From NCBI GenBank assembly GCA_003485885.1, contig DNHM01000183.1, positions 1 to 8,380 of the forward strand: a DNA stretch of 8,380 nt, read 5' to 3'. How positions within the stretch are numbered: position 1 is the first letter of the stretch; each line of letters opens with the position of its first letter. A program made the position numbers and the translations under genes. Below the pieces are notes generated by a model. The model was not told the origin of the DNA and searched no databases. It was given only the letters and a program-made list of their open reading frames with translations. Shown here piece by piece: positions 1 to 6,310 of this stretch. The DNA comes from Acidimicrobiaceae bacterium. Its GTDB lineage: Bacteria; Actinomycetota; Acidimicrobiia; Acidimicrobiales; UBA10347.

Positions 1-516
1 CTGATCATTGGCCAACGGCCGGTCTCCGTTATGGCGTCGGGTGGCCAGAACGTGAATCATCTCGACGAGTACTACGACGGTGAACGAAGCGACATTTTAG
101 ACAATGCGTACGTGATCGTCGAGTACCCAAACAATGTGCGGGCCATGCTCGACCTGTGCATGTTCGCCGAAGCGACCCGCAACCAGGAAGAACTGTCTGT
201 TGTTGGTGATACCGGCAAACTAGAGGCCATGATCCCACAGAATGTGCTCCGGGTTGGCCGCCGAGGTGAACACTTCATCGGCGATGTCATCGAAGAACCG
301 ATCAGCAACGACAGCATCAAGTTCGCGGGATTTCACCACGGTTCGAGCTATCTCGAACATGTCGATTTCATCGACGCGATCCGCAATAACACCCCACCCA
401 AGGTGAACGTGATCGACGGCCTGTGGAGTGTTGCTATCGGCGAGGCAGCGCATCGCTCGATCAACGAACATCGCCCAGTAGCCCTCGCCGAAATCCTGCC
501 ACCCGAGTTCCTCTAG
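1..516 (+). CDS. Gfo/Idh/MocA family oxidoreductase, C-terminal part (5' truncated by window)
   Basis: The frame is open from the first base, reading LIIGQRPVSVMASGG, and ends at TAG 514-516. The gene therefore begins upstream, and the ATG at 31 is internal. What is visible is the C-terminal alpha/beta substrate and oligomerisation domain of NAD(P)-dependent sugar or inositol dehydrogenases of the Gfo/Idh/MocA family. Supporting features are the 'GxRPVSVxAxGG' strand, the segment 'DNAYVIVEYPNNVRAMLDLCMF' (a sheet strand rich in small residues), and the terminal 'FIDAIRNNTPPKVNVIDGLWSVAIGEAAHRSI', which matches the family's usual last helices. The N-terminal Rossmann fold and the catalytic EKP-type motif lie outside the window, so the substrate cannot be told. 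The next gene on this strand is 255 bases away and separated by a strong palindrome, so this is probably the last gene of its transcript. Confidence 0.88.
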   Translation: MIIGQRPVSVMASGGQNVNHLDEYYDGERSDILDNAYVIVEYPNNVRAMLDLCMFAEATRNQEELSVVGDTGKLEAMIPQNVLRVGRRGEHFIGDVIEEPISNDSIKFAGFHHGSSYLEHVDFIDAIRNNTPPKVNVIDGLWSVAIGEAAHRSINEHRPVALAEILPPEFL

Positions 517-675
517 ACACGCGGCCTGACCATCGGGGACCGCTTGATAGGCAGATAGATCTGCGATCGCTTCCCACCGCACTCCTGGCTGCGGTCCAAC
601 CCAAAGAGTGCCAACACGTTCGCTCGATCGACCCGGCTGGCGTCGATGCCGGTAGACGCCCTCATCATGACCCTC

Positions 676-704
676 CGTCACGCGGGGTCTGACCCCGCGT
701 GACG
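676..704. repeat. Perfect 14-bp inverted repeat (REP-like palindrome or terminator)
   Basis: The left arm CGTCACGCGGGGTC (676-689) and the right arm GACCCCGCGTGACG (691-704) are exact reverse complements around a single T at 690. As RNA this would be a very stable GC-rich hairpin. It lies 160 bases after the oxidoreductase stop and 67 bases before the MFS start. No T-run follows directly; the nearest is seven T's at 741-747. It could stop transcription from the upstream gene, or it could be one copy of a dispersed palindromic element, since cores of the form GGGGTC-N-GACCCC are common as repeats in bacterial genomes. The rest of 517-771 shows no convincing gene. Confidence 0.7.
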
Positions 705-771
705 TGGGAAGTATGAGTGATCGAGTGCGCTGCAGTAGTGTTTTTTTGATGATGACACGGCTCCACGTCCG

Positions 772-2157
772 ATGACCACTCCGACCGCCACCAAGCAGCG
801 CAAGGGAGCATTTCCCATCTGGGTGGTTATTGCCGTTGGCGGCGTGCTGACATCGGTGTCGCTCGGCATTCGGTCCACGTTCGGGGTGTTCCTGGACCCA
901 GTGGTCGAGGGTGTGCTCGATGGGGTGCAGGGCCCCTGGGGCATCGCCATTGCGGTGCAGAGCATCATGTGGGGCATCAGCCAGCCGATCGCCGGTGCCA
1001 TCTCCGATCGATATGGCGGCGCAGTCACGTTTGCCGGCGGAACAATTCTGTACGCGATCGCACTCCTGCTGATGTCCACAGCGCAGAGCGCCTTCATGAT
1101 CATCCTCGCTGGTGGTTTCTTGACCGGTATTGCCGTAGGCGCGGCCAGCTTCGCTGTCGTGTTATCGGCAGTTGGACGCATGGTCAGTCCGGCTCGACGT
1201 TCGATGGCACTTGGCATTGTGAGCGCTGCGGGGTCCATGGGCCAGTTCGTGCTGGTGCCGCTCGCCCGAATCATGATCGACCGTTGGTCATGGCAAGACA
1301 CCTTCGTTGTGTTCGCCGTGGTCGCCGCAGCGACGATTTTGCTCACGCCTTCATTACGTGGAAGCGCCCGCCGGTTCTTCCCCGAGCCTGCGGCCACCGC
1401 CAACGACCGCACGCTTCGTGATGAATTGCGTCGAGCCGCTCGGGCTCGGCCCTATCTGCTGCTGAACGCAGCCTTTTTCGTGTGTGGATTCCATGTCACG
1501 TTCATCGGCGCCTACCTGCCCAAGTATGGCGAGGACCTTGGCCACAAGGGAACGGCGACCACCGCTCTGGCCCTGATCGGCCTGTTCAATGTGTTCGGTT
1601 CACTGGCTGCCGGCGCGCTGGGCGGCCGGTATTCCAAGACGAAGTTACTCGGCGGCATCTATGCAGCTCGAGCAGTGGTCATAGCGGCCTACGTGTTGCT
1701 GCCAGCCAGCCCCACCTACACGCTGCTCTTTGGTGCTGCGATTGGCCTGTTGTGGCTCTCTACCGTGCCGCTGACATCGGGCATGGTCACCGAACAGTTC
1801 GGCACCACCCACTCAGGTGCGTTGTTCGGCATCGTGTTCTTCTCCCACCAACTTGGCGCATTTGCAGGCGCCCTCGGAGGCAGCTGGGCCCACGATCGTT
1901 ACGGCAGTTACGACCTGGTGTGGTGGATCGCAGTTGCACTCGGTGTCGCCGCCCTGCTCATCCACCTCTCGATCGAAGAAGGTCCGATTCAGGACCCTCC
2001 AACAGCTCCGGCTCGTAGAGGCGGCCTGCTGCCTGCTGGCGGCATGGCCAGTGTCATGCTGGTCGTGGGCATCGGTGCAGCACTCCTGCCGGCGTTGTCC
2101 GCCCCCGACGGGTTCGATGGCGTGCTCAGCTGGTGTTTCTCGGTGATCGAGCAATAG
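772..2157 (+). CDS. Major facilitator superfamily transporter, monocarboxylate/oxalate-formate porter-like
   Basis: This is a 461-residue inner-membrane secondary transporter of MFS size. Twelve hydrophobic segments can be followed from about residue 15 to 400. The MFS loop 2-3 signature appears as GAISDRYGG (75-83), with its second-half counterpart GALGGRYSKTK (281-291). The 'FHVTFIGAYLPKYGEDLG' segment (240-257) and the 'GSWAHDRYGSYDLVWW' segment (370-385) resemble the MCT/oxalate-formate-antiporter-like branch, so an organic acid is a plausible cargo, but the substrate is not readable. A cytoplasmic loop of about 50 residues (195-225) joins the halves. After a basic linker (PARRGG) comes a further hydrophobic segment (about 423-443), possibly a 13th membrane helix. 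ATG 772 is the only start after the in-frame TAG at 736-738. No good ribosome-binding site precedes it. The gene converges with the YbjN gene. Confidence 0.9.
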   Translation: MTTPTATKQRKGAFPIWVVIAVGGVLTSVSLGIRSTFGVFLDPVVEGVLDGVQGPWGIAIAVQSIMWGISQPIAGAISDRYGGAVTFAGGTILYAIALLLMSTAQSAFMIILAGGFLTGIAVGAASFAVVLSAVGRMVSPARRSMALGIVSAAGSMGQFVLVPLARIMIDRWSWQDTFVVFAVVAAATILLTPSLRGSARRFFPEPAATANDRTLRDELRRAARARPYLLLNAAFFVCGFHVTFIGAYLPKYGEDLGHKGTATTALALIGLFNVFGSLAAGALGGRYSKTKLLGGIYAARAVVIAAYVLLPASPTYTLLFGAAIGLLWLSTVPLTSGMVTEQFGTTHSGALFGIVFFSHQLGAFAGALGGSWAHDRYGSYDLVWWIAVALGVAALLIHLSIEEGPIQDPPTAPARRGGLLPAGGMASVMLVVGIGAALLPALSAPDGFDGVLSWCFSVIEQ

Positions 2158-2228
2158 CGCTTCAGCCGACACGCACCCAACCGGTGATTCATGAGCTCTG
2201 GCTCGGACCCGACATACGCCAAGCCATG

Positions 2229-2254
2229 TAGCGCTGTCGCCGTGAGCGCAGCTA
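2229..2254. terminator. Weak hairpin in convergent spacer between MFS and YbjN genes
   Basis: TAGCGCT (2229-2235) can pair with AGC...GCTA (2245-2254) if a three-base bulge is allowed, giving a seven-pair stem with a nine-base loop. It sits where the two genes converge, the usual place for a two-way terminator. There is no T-run on either side and the stem is imperfect, so this is a tentative call. Confidence 0.25.
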
Positions 2255-2256
2255 GG

Positions 2257-2719
2257 TCACCGATTGAAACGACTTTCGAAACCCATACGCATTGCTGGTA
2301 CGAAGAACTGTTCGGTGTAGTCGTATACCGCTGCCAGCATGCGATCGACCATGTCCGCATCGACATGGCGATTGTCGACCTGACCCCGCAGATAGATGGC
2401 GTTCTCGCTACCGACCACAAAATGTATTGGGTGCATCGAGGCATTTCGAGTCAATAAATGGGCGAACAGTGCTTCACGATTCTCGTCGGGTTCAGGCATG
2501 AAATAACTCTCGACGACCAGCGTGCGCTGACCGAGGGTGTATTCAGCGCTGAAGTGTTGTTTCGCGTCGCCGGCGATGCGCACGTACCAAAACGGCTGAT
2601 CGATCTCGCCTCGTTCTACTGCGGCGACGGCGTCGATCTCGTCGTTGGCCAAGTCTTAGGGTGGCGTCGATCAGCGCTTCAAGCCGGTCGAATTCGTTGG
2701 CAGTAAGAAGTGCAGACAC
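2257..2719 (-). CDS. YbjN-domain protein (Rv0487-like), probable single-base frameshift near its start
   Basis: The uninterrupted part reads from TTG at 2652 to TGA at 2257 (131 residues). It carries the YbjN-type fold common beside mshA in actinobacteria: 'FWYVRIAGDAKQHFSAEYTLGQRTLVVESYFM' (strands), then 'PEPDENREALFAHLLTRNASMHPIHFVVG' and 'AIYLRGQV' before a C-terminal helix. The family is small, cytosolic and of unknown biochemical role, related by fold to secretion chaperones. A second frame starts with GTG at 2719, one base after the mshA stop, and reads VSALLTANEFDRLEALIDATLR before becoming an arginine-rich shadow frame. Removing one base near 2653 joins it as ...LIDATLR-LANDEIDAV..., a sensible helix, giving about 153 residues. 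In the TTG frame a TAA lies at 2656-2658. Either the gene has a frameshift (mutation or sequencing error), or it really starts at TTG 2652. The coupled position after mshA favours the longer version. Confidence 0.75.
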
Positions 2720-2720
2720 G

Positions 2721-3953
2721 TCAGCAATTCACGGGTTGGCGCACGGCGAGTTGTGAGTACAGATCACGCAAGTGCAGCGCGGTCGTTGACCATCGATAGC
2801 TTTGCGCCCGTTCAAACGAGGCCATCGCCAACTCTGCAGCGAGCATAGGGTGGCTGAAGATCTGATCCATGTAGGTCGCAAACACGGCAGGGTCACGGCC
2901 TGCGACCAGGAAGCCGGTCTTGCCGTGGTCTACGAGTGTGCGCAGTCCTCCGACCGACGACGCCACCACAGGGGTGCCGCAGGCTGCTGCTTCGAGCGCC
3001 ACCAGGCCAAACGACTCGCTTCGACTAGGCACGATGCAGATGTCGGCAGCGCGATACCAACTTGACAACAGGTGATGAGGAACGGGCTTTTCGAAACGAA
3101 CCCGGTCTTCGAGTCCGTAGGCGGCAATGGCCTGTTTCACCCGCGCCAGTTCTTGGTCACCTTCGCGCCCACTCGGCCCACCAACAATCACCAACTGGGC
3201 ATCCTTGTTATTCATCCGCCCGAATGCCTCGGCGGCCACCGCGACGCCCTTGAGCGGCTGGATACGTCCGACGAACAGCACGGTTGGCCGATCTTCGATG
3301 CCAACAGCTTCGCGGGCAGCGAACTGGGCCCCAGGCGAGAAAATGGCATGTTCGACTCCAGGCACCACATAACTGATGCGCTCGGCCGGGGTGCCGTACA
3401 GACGCTCAAGCCAGTGGGCTTCGGCGACACAACTGGCCGTGACGGCATCGCTACAGGCAATCACCTGTGCTTCGGCTTGGGCCCGACGTTCTGGCTCGTG
3501 GTCACCTGTCTCGGCCTTGACTCGGGCAAGCGTGTGGAACGTGGTCACCAGCGGAACGTCAAGGCGATGTTTGATCCGATGTCCAGCGACACCAGACAGC
3601 CAGTAATTGGCGTGTAATACGTCGACGCCACCCTGGTCGACGATGTCGGCTTCGACCTTGTCGGCGAACTCATCGACAATGTCGTAGAGCTGCTCCTTCT
3701 CAAGGTCATAGGGCCCGGCAGGAATGTGCACCACCCGAACACCAGGTTCGAGGAGCACCTCGGCCGGCAGGTCGGGGTGCCATGCACGCACATACACATG
3801 AACCATGGCGCCAGTGTGGGCGAGGTGGCCAACGAGCTCGCGGATGTAGACGTTCATGCCACCGCTGTCCCCCGATCCGGGCTGAGCAAGCGGCGAGGTG
3901 TGTAACGACAGCAGCGCAATTCTCGCTGGTGCGTTTGGTGCCCCCAAGGTCAC
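2721..3953 (-). CDS. mshA: D-inositol-3-phosphate glycosyltransferase MshA
   Basis: This is the retaining GT4-type, GT-B fold glycosyltransferase that transfers N-acetylglucosamine from UDP-GlcNAc to 1L-myo-inositol 1-phosphate, the first step of mycothiol synthesis, in the cytosol. The 410-residue length is close to the shorter actinobacterial MshA proteins. Diagnostic stretches are the N-terminal glycine loop GSGDSGGMNVY (26-36), HANYWLSG (114-121), TTFHTLARVK (137-146) that marks MshA, the linker VVPGVEHAIFSPG (196-208), the phosphate-binding GRIQPLKG (229-236), and the E-x7-E nucleotide-sugar site ESFGLVALE (313-321). PGVE replaces the commoner PGVD. The start is GTG 3953. A TTGACC (reverse complement at 3986-3991) and weak -10-like bases at 3960-3968 lie so close upstream that the mRNA may be leaderless or nearly so. 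The YbjN gene begins one base after its stop; moaD lies 122 bases upstream on the same strand. Confidence 0.97.
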   Translation of the reverse strand: MTLGAPNAPARIALLSLHTSPLAQPGSGDSGGMNVYIRELVGHLAHTGAMVHVYVRAWHPDLPAEVLLEPGVRVVHIPAGPYDLEKEQLYDIVDEFADKVEADIVDQGGVDVLHANYWLSGVAGHRIKHRLDVPLVTTFHTLARVKAETGDHEPERRAQAEAQVIACSDAVTASCVAEAHWLERLYGTPAERISYVVPGVEHAIFSPGAQFAAREAVGIEDRPTVLFVGRIQPLKGVAVAAEAFGRMNNKDAQLVIVGGPSGREGDQELARVKQAIAAYGLEDRVRFEKPVPHHLLSSWYRAADICIVPSRSESFGLVALEAAACGTPVVASSVGGLRTLVDHGKTGFLVAGRDPAVFATYMDQIFSHPMLAAELAMASFERAQSYRWSTTALHLRDLYSQLAVRQPVNC

Positions 3954-4075
3954 AAGCCAACGGTATCTGGCCGAGCGCTCTGTCTGGTCAATCGAACGAG
4001 CTCATTCCAACGTCAGGTGGCCGAATTAGGATCTGAGTCAGGCCGAACCCATGCATGCAGTTGCGAGTGTTCGGT

Positions 4076-4315
4076 TCAGCCGCCGGAGACGGGAGGCAGG
4101 ATCGCAACCTCGTCGTTGGCTTCGATCGCCGTGTCCATCTCTGCAGGTTCGCCGTTGACCCACACTTTGCATGTGGGGATCAAGGCTGCGAAATGGTCGC
4201 CAAACTTGTCGCAGGCAGCAGTAACCACTTCGCCGACCGATGCGCCGTCGATGGTGATGGAACGTTCGCCTGATGCGGCCTCACGAACCGAGGCGAAGAG
4301 TCGCAGAGTGGCCAT
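4076..4315 (-). CDS. moaD: MoaD/ThiS family sulfur-carrier protein (molybdopterin synthase small subunit)
   Basis: This 79-residue ubiquitin-like protein ends in LPPVSGG. The exposed C-terminal Gly-Gly is adenylated and turned into a thiocarboxylate that donates sulfur to precursor Z in molybdopterin synthesis. It begins with the typical strand MATLRLFASVREAAS, followed by a helix, then VWVNGEPAEMDTAIEANDEVAILPPVSGG, all in the MoaD order and length. The open frame extends further upstream (to 4585), but those residues are not MoaD-like and overlap the divergent phosphatase gene, so ATG 4315 is the likely start. LPPVSGG favours MoaD over ThiS, although small sulfur carriers of other pathways look alike. 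The large partner MoaE is not in the window. The gene is divergent from the phosphatase across a 129-base spacer that should hold promoters for both; I could not pick convincing boxes. It may share a transcript with mshA. Confidence 0.9.
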   Translation of the reverse strand: MATLRLFASVREAASGERSITIDGASVGEVVTAACDKFGDHFAALIPTCKVWVNGEPAEMDTAIEANDEVAILPPVSGG

Positions 4316-4444
4316 AGGGCCGATGGTAGTGGCAGGTCCCGCACTTGATGCCAGCCAATTGCTGGACCGACCGCCTAGGCGCCGAATCGCACACGGACGG
4401 CCGCTGCCAGTAGGTTTGACTCCTGTGGGAAGCGCAACCGTGCA

Positions 4445-5062
4445 ATGACAGAGATCCTGATGGTCCGCCATGGCCAGTCCGAATGGAATGCCCAAGGTCG
4501 GTGGCAAGGTCAGGCCAACCCACCGCTGAGCCCACTCGGTCTCGAACAGGCCGAGGCTGGTGGCTCCTATTTGACCAAGCTCCATGACGAGATCGCCTTC
4601 GATGGGATGGGGTCATCCACCCTTGACCGGGCGGCCACGACTGGCGATGTGATCGCAAAACATCTCGGCTTCGACACACCGTTTCGTACACCGAACATGG
4701 CTGAGCGCGATGCTGGTGAGTGGAGCGGTATGACCCGCGACGAAATCGAGTTGGCCTATCCCGGCTATCTCAAAGCCCGCAAGTTTCCACCCGGCTACGA
4801 GAACGACGAAGCACTTCTCCCCCGCATCCGCAAGGGTCTGCGTGAAGTCGTCGACAACGTTGCTGGCAACCGAATCATCGTGACAGCACACGGCGGCATC
4901 ATCTATTGCATCGAAGCAAGCGTCGGACTGCCATTCCGCCATATGCCAAACCTGGGTGCACGCTGGTTCGACTTCGACAAGGACGGCAACTTCATCATGG
5001 GTGACCGCGTCGAGCTACTAGTGAACTTCTCGGGCGAAACAACCACACCTGGTCAGATCTAG
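4445..5062 (+). CDS. Histidine phosphatase family protein (phosphoglycerate mutase-like)
   Basis: This 205-residue protein belongs to the phosphoglycerate mutase/histidine acid phosphatase superfamily. The phosphorylated histidine lies in MVRHGQSEWN (6-15, His9 of RHG), followed by RWQGQANPPLSPLG (19-32). Arg62 is in SSTLDRAATT, the acid is in AERDAGEWSG (86-95), and the second catalytic histidine is in VTAHGGII (146-153). It is shorter than cofactor-dependent glycolytic mutases (about 250 residues), whose inserts it lacks, so a phosphatase on a small phosphoester is more likely than glycolytic PGAM. A phosphatase for the phospho-intermediate of mycothiol synthesis is a tempting role given mshA nearby, but that rests on position alone. 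The ATG at 4445 is preceded by GGGAAG at 4427-4432, somewhat far for a ribosome-binding site. It runs divergently from moaD and converges with the small zinc-finger gene. Confidence 0.88.
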   Translation: MTEILMVRHGQSEWNAQGRWQGQANPPLSPLGLEQAEAGGSYLTKLHDEIAFDGMGSSTLDRAATTGDVIAKHLGFDTPFRTPNMAERDAGEWSGMTRDEIELAYPGYLKARKFPPGYENDEALLPRIRKGLREVVDNVAGNRIIVTAHGGIIYCIEASVGLPFRHMPNLGARWFDFDKDGNFIMGDRVELLVNFSGETTTPGQI

Positions 5063-5170
5063 TTCGCACCAGAGGCAAAATATGCCAGACCTGCGACGTT
5101 TCCCCCAACTGGCAGGCACATCGACCCTGATTTCCGCTCTGGAGCCCCGAACGTGAGCGAATTTGGTGGT

Positions 5171-5443
5171 TCAGCGCGGTTGTTTGGTGCTGGCGCAACG
5201 AGCCAGCATGGGCCGGCCTCCGAGCTCGCCAGCCGACTGGGCAGAATCGCAGGTTTGGCACATTTTGGCCGAGTCCCGGGCCAAACATTTCAACACCAAA
5301 TCGGTGTCATTCAGCTCATTCTGAACGGTGTTCAACCAGTCGCCATCAGGGCGAGTAGCCAGGTCGATGCCAACGTTTGAGCGCTCGACAACCGCTGATT
5401 CTTCGGTCGTGGGCTCGTTGGCATTAGGCTCGATTTCATTCAC
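5171..5443 (-). CDS. Small acidic protein with degenerate DksA/TraR-like zinc finger
   Basis: This 90-residue protein has a disordered, acidic N-terminus (MNEIEPNANEPTTEES), a middle helix (DWLNTVQNELNDTDLVLKCL, 35-54), then a C-terminal finger: C62-x2-C65-x17-C83. The helix followed by C-x2-C-x17-C is the arrangement of the actinobacterial DksA/TraR C4-finger proteins, whose middle reads like 'LDxVExELxDVDxALxRLDxGxYGxCxxC'. The fourth cysteine is missing (CAST in place of CxxC), so metal may be held by three cysteines, possibly with C53, or not at all. Such proteins are thought to act on RNA polymerase or transcription, but no function is shown here. GTG 5443 is chosen because AAGG lies about eight bases upstream and no other start fits. 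That start sits in an inverted repeat (5443-5461). The identification is by pattern only. Confidence 0.6.
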   Translation of the reverse strand: MNEIEPNANEPTTEESAVVERSNVGIDLATRPDGDWLNTVQNELNDTDLVLKCLARDSAKMCQTCDSAQSAGELGGRPMLARCASTKQPR

Positions 5444-5461
5444 CTAGAGACCTTATCTAGG
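5443..5461 (-). promoter_or_regulatory. Inverted repeat overlapping the start region of the zinc-finger gene
   Basis: The arms CCTAGA (5443-5448) and TCTAGG (5456-5461) are exact reverse complements with a seven-base spacer. In the transcript of the minus-strand gene the loop would hold the UAAGG ribosome-binding site, and the downstream arm would end within the GUG start codon. This could be a protein-binding operator or a hairpin that modulates translation initiation. With only six pairs it may also be chance. Confidence 0.4.
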
Positions 5462-5515
5462 CAATGTGTCACTAAACCGGACCAGACAGCCCGAACTGCC
5501 CGCTACCATCACCTC

Positions 5516-5590
5516 GCCTCCGTGGCGCAGTCTGGTTAGCGCAGTGGACTTTTAATCCATTGGTCGTGGGTTCGAATCCCACCGGGGGTA
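5516..5590 (+). tRNA. tRNA-Lys (anticodon TTT)
   Basis: A full cloverleaf can be drawn by hand. The acceptor strands are 5516-5522 and 5583-5589 (GCCTCCG/CGGGGGT, with two wobble pairs), with discriminator A at 5590. The D stem is GCGC (5525-5528) with GCGC (5539-5542). The anticodon stem is GTGGA/TCCAT (5544-5548/5556-5560) around loop CTTTTAA with anticodon TTT at 5551-5553. The variable loop is TGGTC, and the T arm is GTGGG-TTCGAAT-CCCAC (5566-5582). The bases after the discriminator are CAA, so the CCA end is not encoded and must be added enzymatically. A TACCAT that could be a -10 box lies at 5504-5509, immediately upstream. Confidence 0.96.
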
Positions 5591-5597
5591 CAAAAGT

Positions 5598-5614
5598 GTT
5601 GTGGGTCACACAAC
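5598..5614 (+). terminator. Short hairpin just downstream of tRNA-Lys
   Basis: GTTGTG (5598-5603) pairs exactly with CACAAC (5609-5614) around a five-base loop, eight bases after the tRNA. The position suits a tRNA terminator, but no T-run follows and the stem is short. Confidence 0.3.
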
Positions 5615-5645
5615 GGTTCACGTCCGACGAGAGTTCGACGTCGCC

Positions 5646-5762
5646 ATGTCACCCACCCACAGATACTGGGCCGCACGCACCGCGACCGTCGGCATGCGCA
5701 CCCGGAAGATGCGAACTGCACTGTCGGCGCTGGGAATCATGATTGGCATCGCAGATCACTGA
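5646..5762 (+). pseudogene. Remnant of a MacB/FtsX-type ABC transporter permease (N-terminal 36 residues)
   Basis: An open frame from ATG 5646 to TGA 5760-5762 encodes 38 residues. The segment from about residue 15, VGMRTRKMRTALSALGIMIG, is the hallmark N-terminus of MacB-like permeases of macrolide/lipoprotein ABC exporters: a basic amphipathic stretch followed by the first membrane helix 'ALSALGIxIGIA'. Homology breaks after GIA, where the protein reads DH and stops, whereas a real permease continues for roughly 350 residues or more. Codon third positions are GC-rich, as in a once-expressed gene. The periplasmic domain and three later helices are absent, and the following bases show no matching frame. 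It is therefore read as a truncated 5' end left by a deletion or insertion next to the tRNA. An alternative is a genuine 38-residue membrane microprotein, which seems less likely. Confidence 0.6.
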
Positions 5763-5822
5763 ACGGCTGCAGGTCTTGGGCCATGTCATTCGCCTGCTGA
5801 CCAGCAAGGAAGGCCACCCTGG

Positions 5823-5970
5823 GACGGCGACACCGGCGAGCTTCGCGAACACGTCAGGCGCTAGCTCTGCGCACTGCCTCGCGTCGCCAAGGTCTACGGC
5901 ATCAAGCTCGACGAGAACAAAGCACCGCTCGAGGCGAGCCACCGTTGGTTTTTCACGATGGCAGGTGGCG
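5823..5970 (+). pseudogene. Coding-like remnant of unidentified gene, interrupted by a stop
   Basis: In one plus-strand frame, WDGDTGELREHVRR is followed by an in-frame TAG (5862-5864) and then LCALPRVAKVYGIKLDENKAPLEASHRWFFTM. From 5883 to 5940 nearly every codon ends in G or C and the amino-acid mix is protein-like, which is not true of the other frames here. I do not recognise the family. No start codon or intact frame of useful length surrounds it. It most likely is a decayed fragment, in keeping with the remnants on either side; it could also be chance composition in GC-rich DNA. Confidence 0.35.
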
Positions 5971-6041
5971 TGCCTCAGAGCCGGCCCCGCGGCGTTGCTG
6001 GAGGTCTCAGCGTAGAGACGCCCACCAGCCCGACCCAACGA

Positions 6042-6310
6042 TCAGCCTGGGACGTGGCTTGTGGCTGCGGCGACAACAGAAGGGTCATAGAAGCCCAATC
6101 CTCCGTCGGCGTGGTCCATCGCAAACCCAAGGCGACTACGAACTGCGTCGGGTAGAGCGAAGGCATCGGCGGCCGGCATCGAGAGGTGTTGGTTCTCTTC
6201 TTGTCGGAGCCAACCCAAGGTGTAGGTCAGCAGGAAAGTGCTGGGTTCCTCCGTTGTCGGCAGTGAAATCCGAGATCGCCCACATGGTCGCCAGAATCAA
6301 ACGATAGCTA
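6042..6310 (-). pseudogene. Phytanoyl-CoA dioxygenase (PhyH) family pseudogene, internal deletion and missing N-terminus
   Basis: Two minus-strand frames each carry a characteristic PhyH piece in the right order. The first (6303 to about 6238) reads RLILATMWAISDFTADNGGTQ, the strand and turn just after the iron-binding HxD region. The second (about 6236 to the TGA at 6042-6044) reads LLTYTLGWLRQEENQHLSMP, followed by a tail with LGFAMDHADGGLGFYDP, the family's C-terminal segment. In intact Fe(II)/2-oxoglutarate PhyH enzymes about 50-60 residues lie between these pieces, including the PGSH turn, the distal iron-binding histidine and the arginine that holds 2-oxoglutarate. Here the pieces are fused with a change of frame, so that core has been deleted. 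The N-terminal half with the HxD motif is also absent. The result cannot be an active dioxygenase. The next gene, on the other strand, starts 125 bases away. Confidence 0.75.

Noticed and set aside
678..1412. 244-residue minus-strand open frame
   Set aside because: It is antisense to the MFS gene with low-complexity composition (many T, A, P, M) and no motif; a shadow frame.
4350..4440. tRNA-like T-arm (GGTTTGACTCC at 4413-4423) upstream of the phosphatase
   Set aside because: No matching acceptor, D or anticodon stems could be built around it, and the T loop departs from consensus.
5083..5114. TGCCAG / CTGGCA inverted repeat between the convergent phosphatase and zinc-finger genes
   Set aside because: The stem is only six pairs with a 20-base loop and no T-run; too weak to call a terminator.
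5649..6038. 129-residue minus-strand open frame over the tRNA-proximal remnants
   Set aside because: It overlaps the permease remnant antisense, has poorer third-position GC than the plus frame, and shows no recognisable domain.
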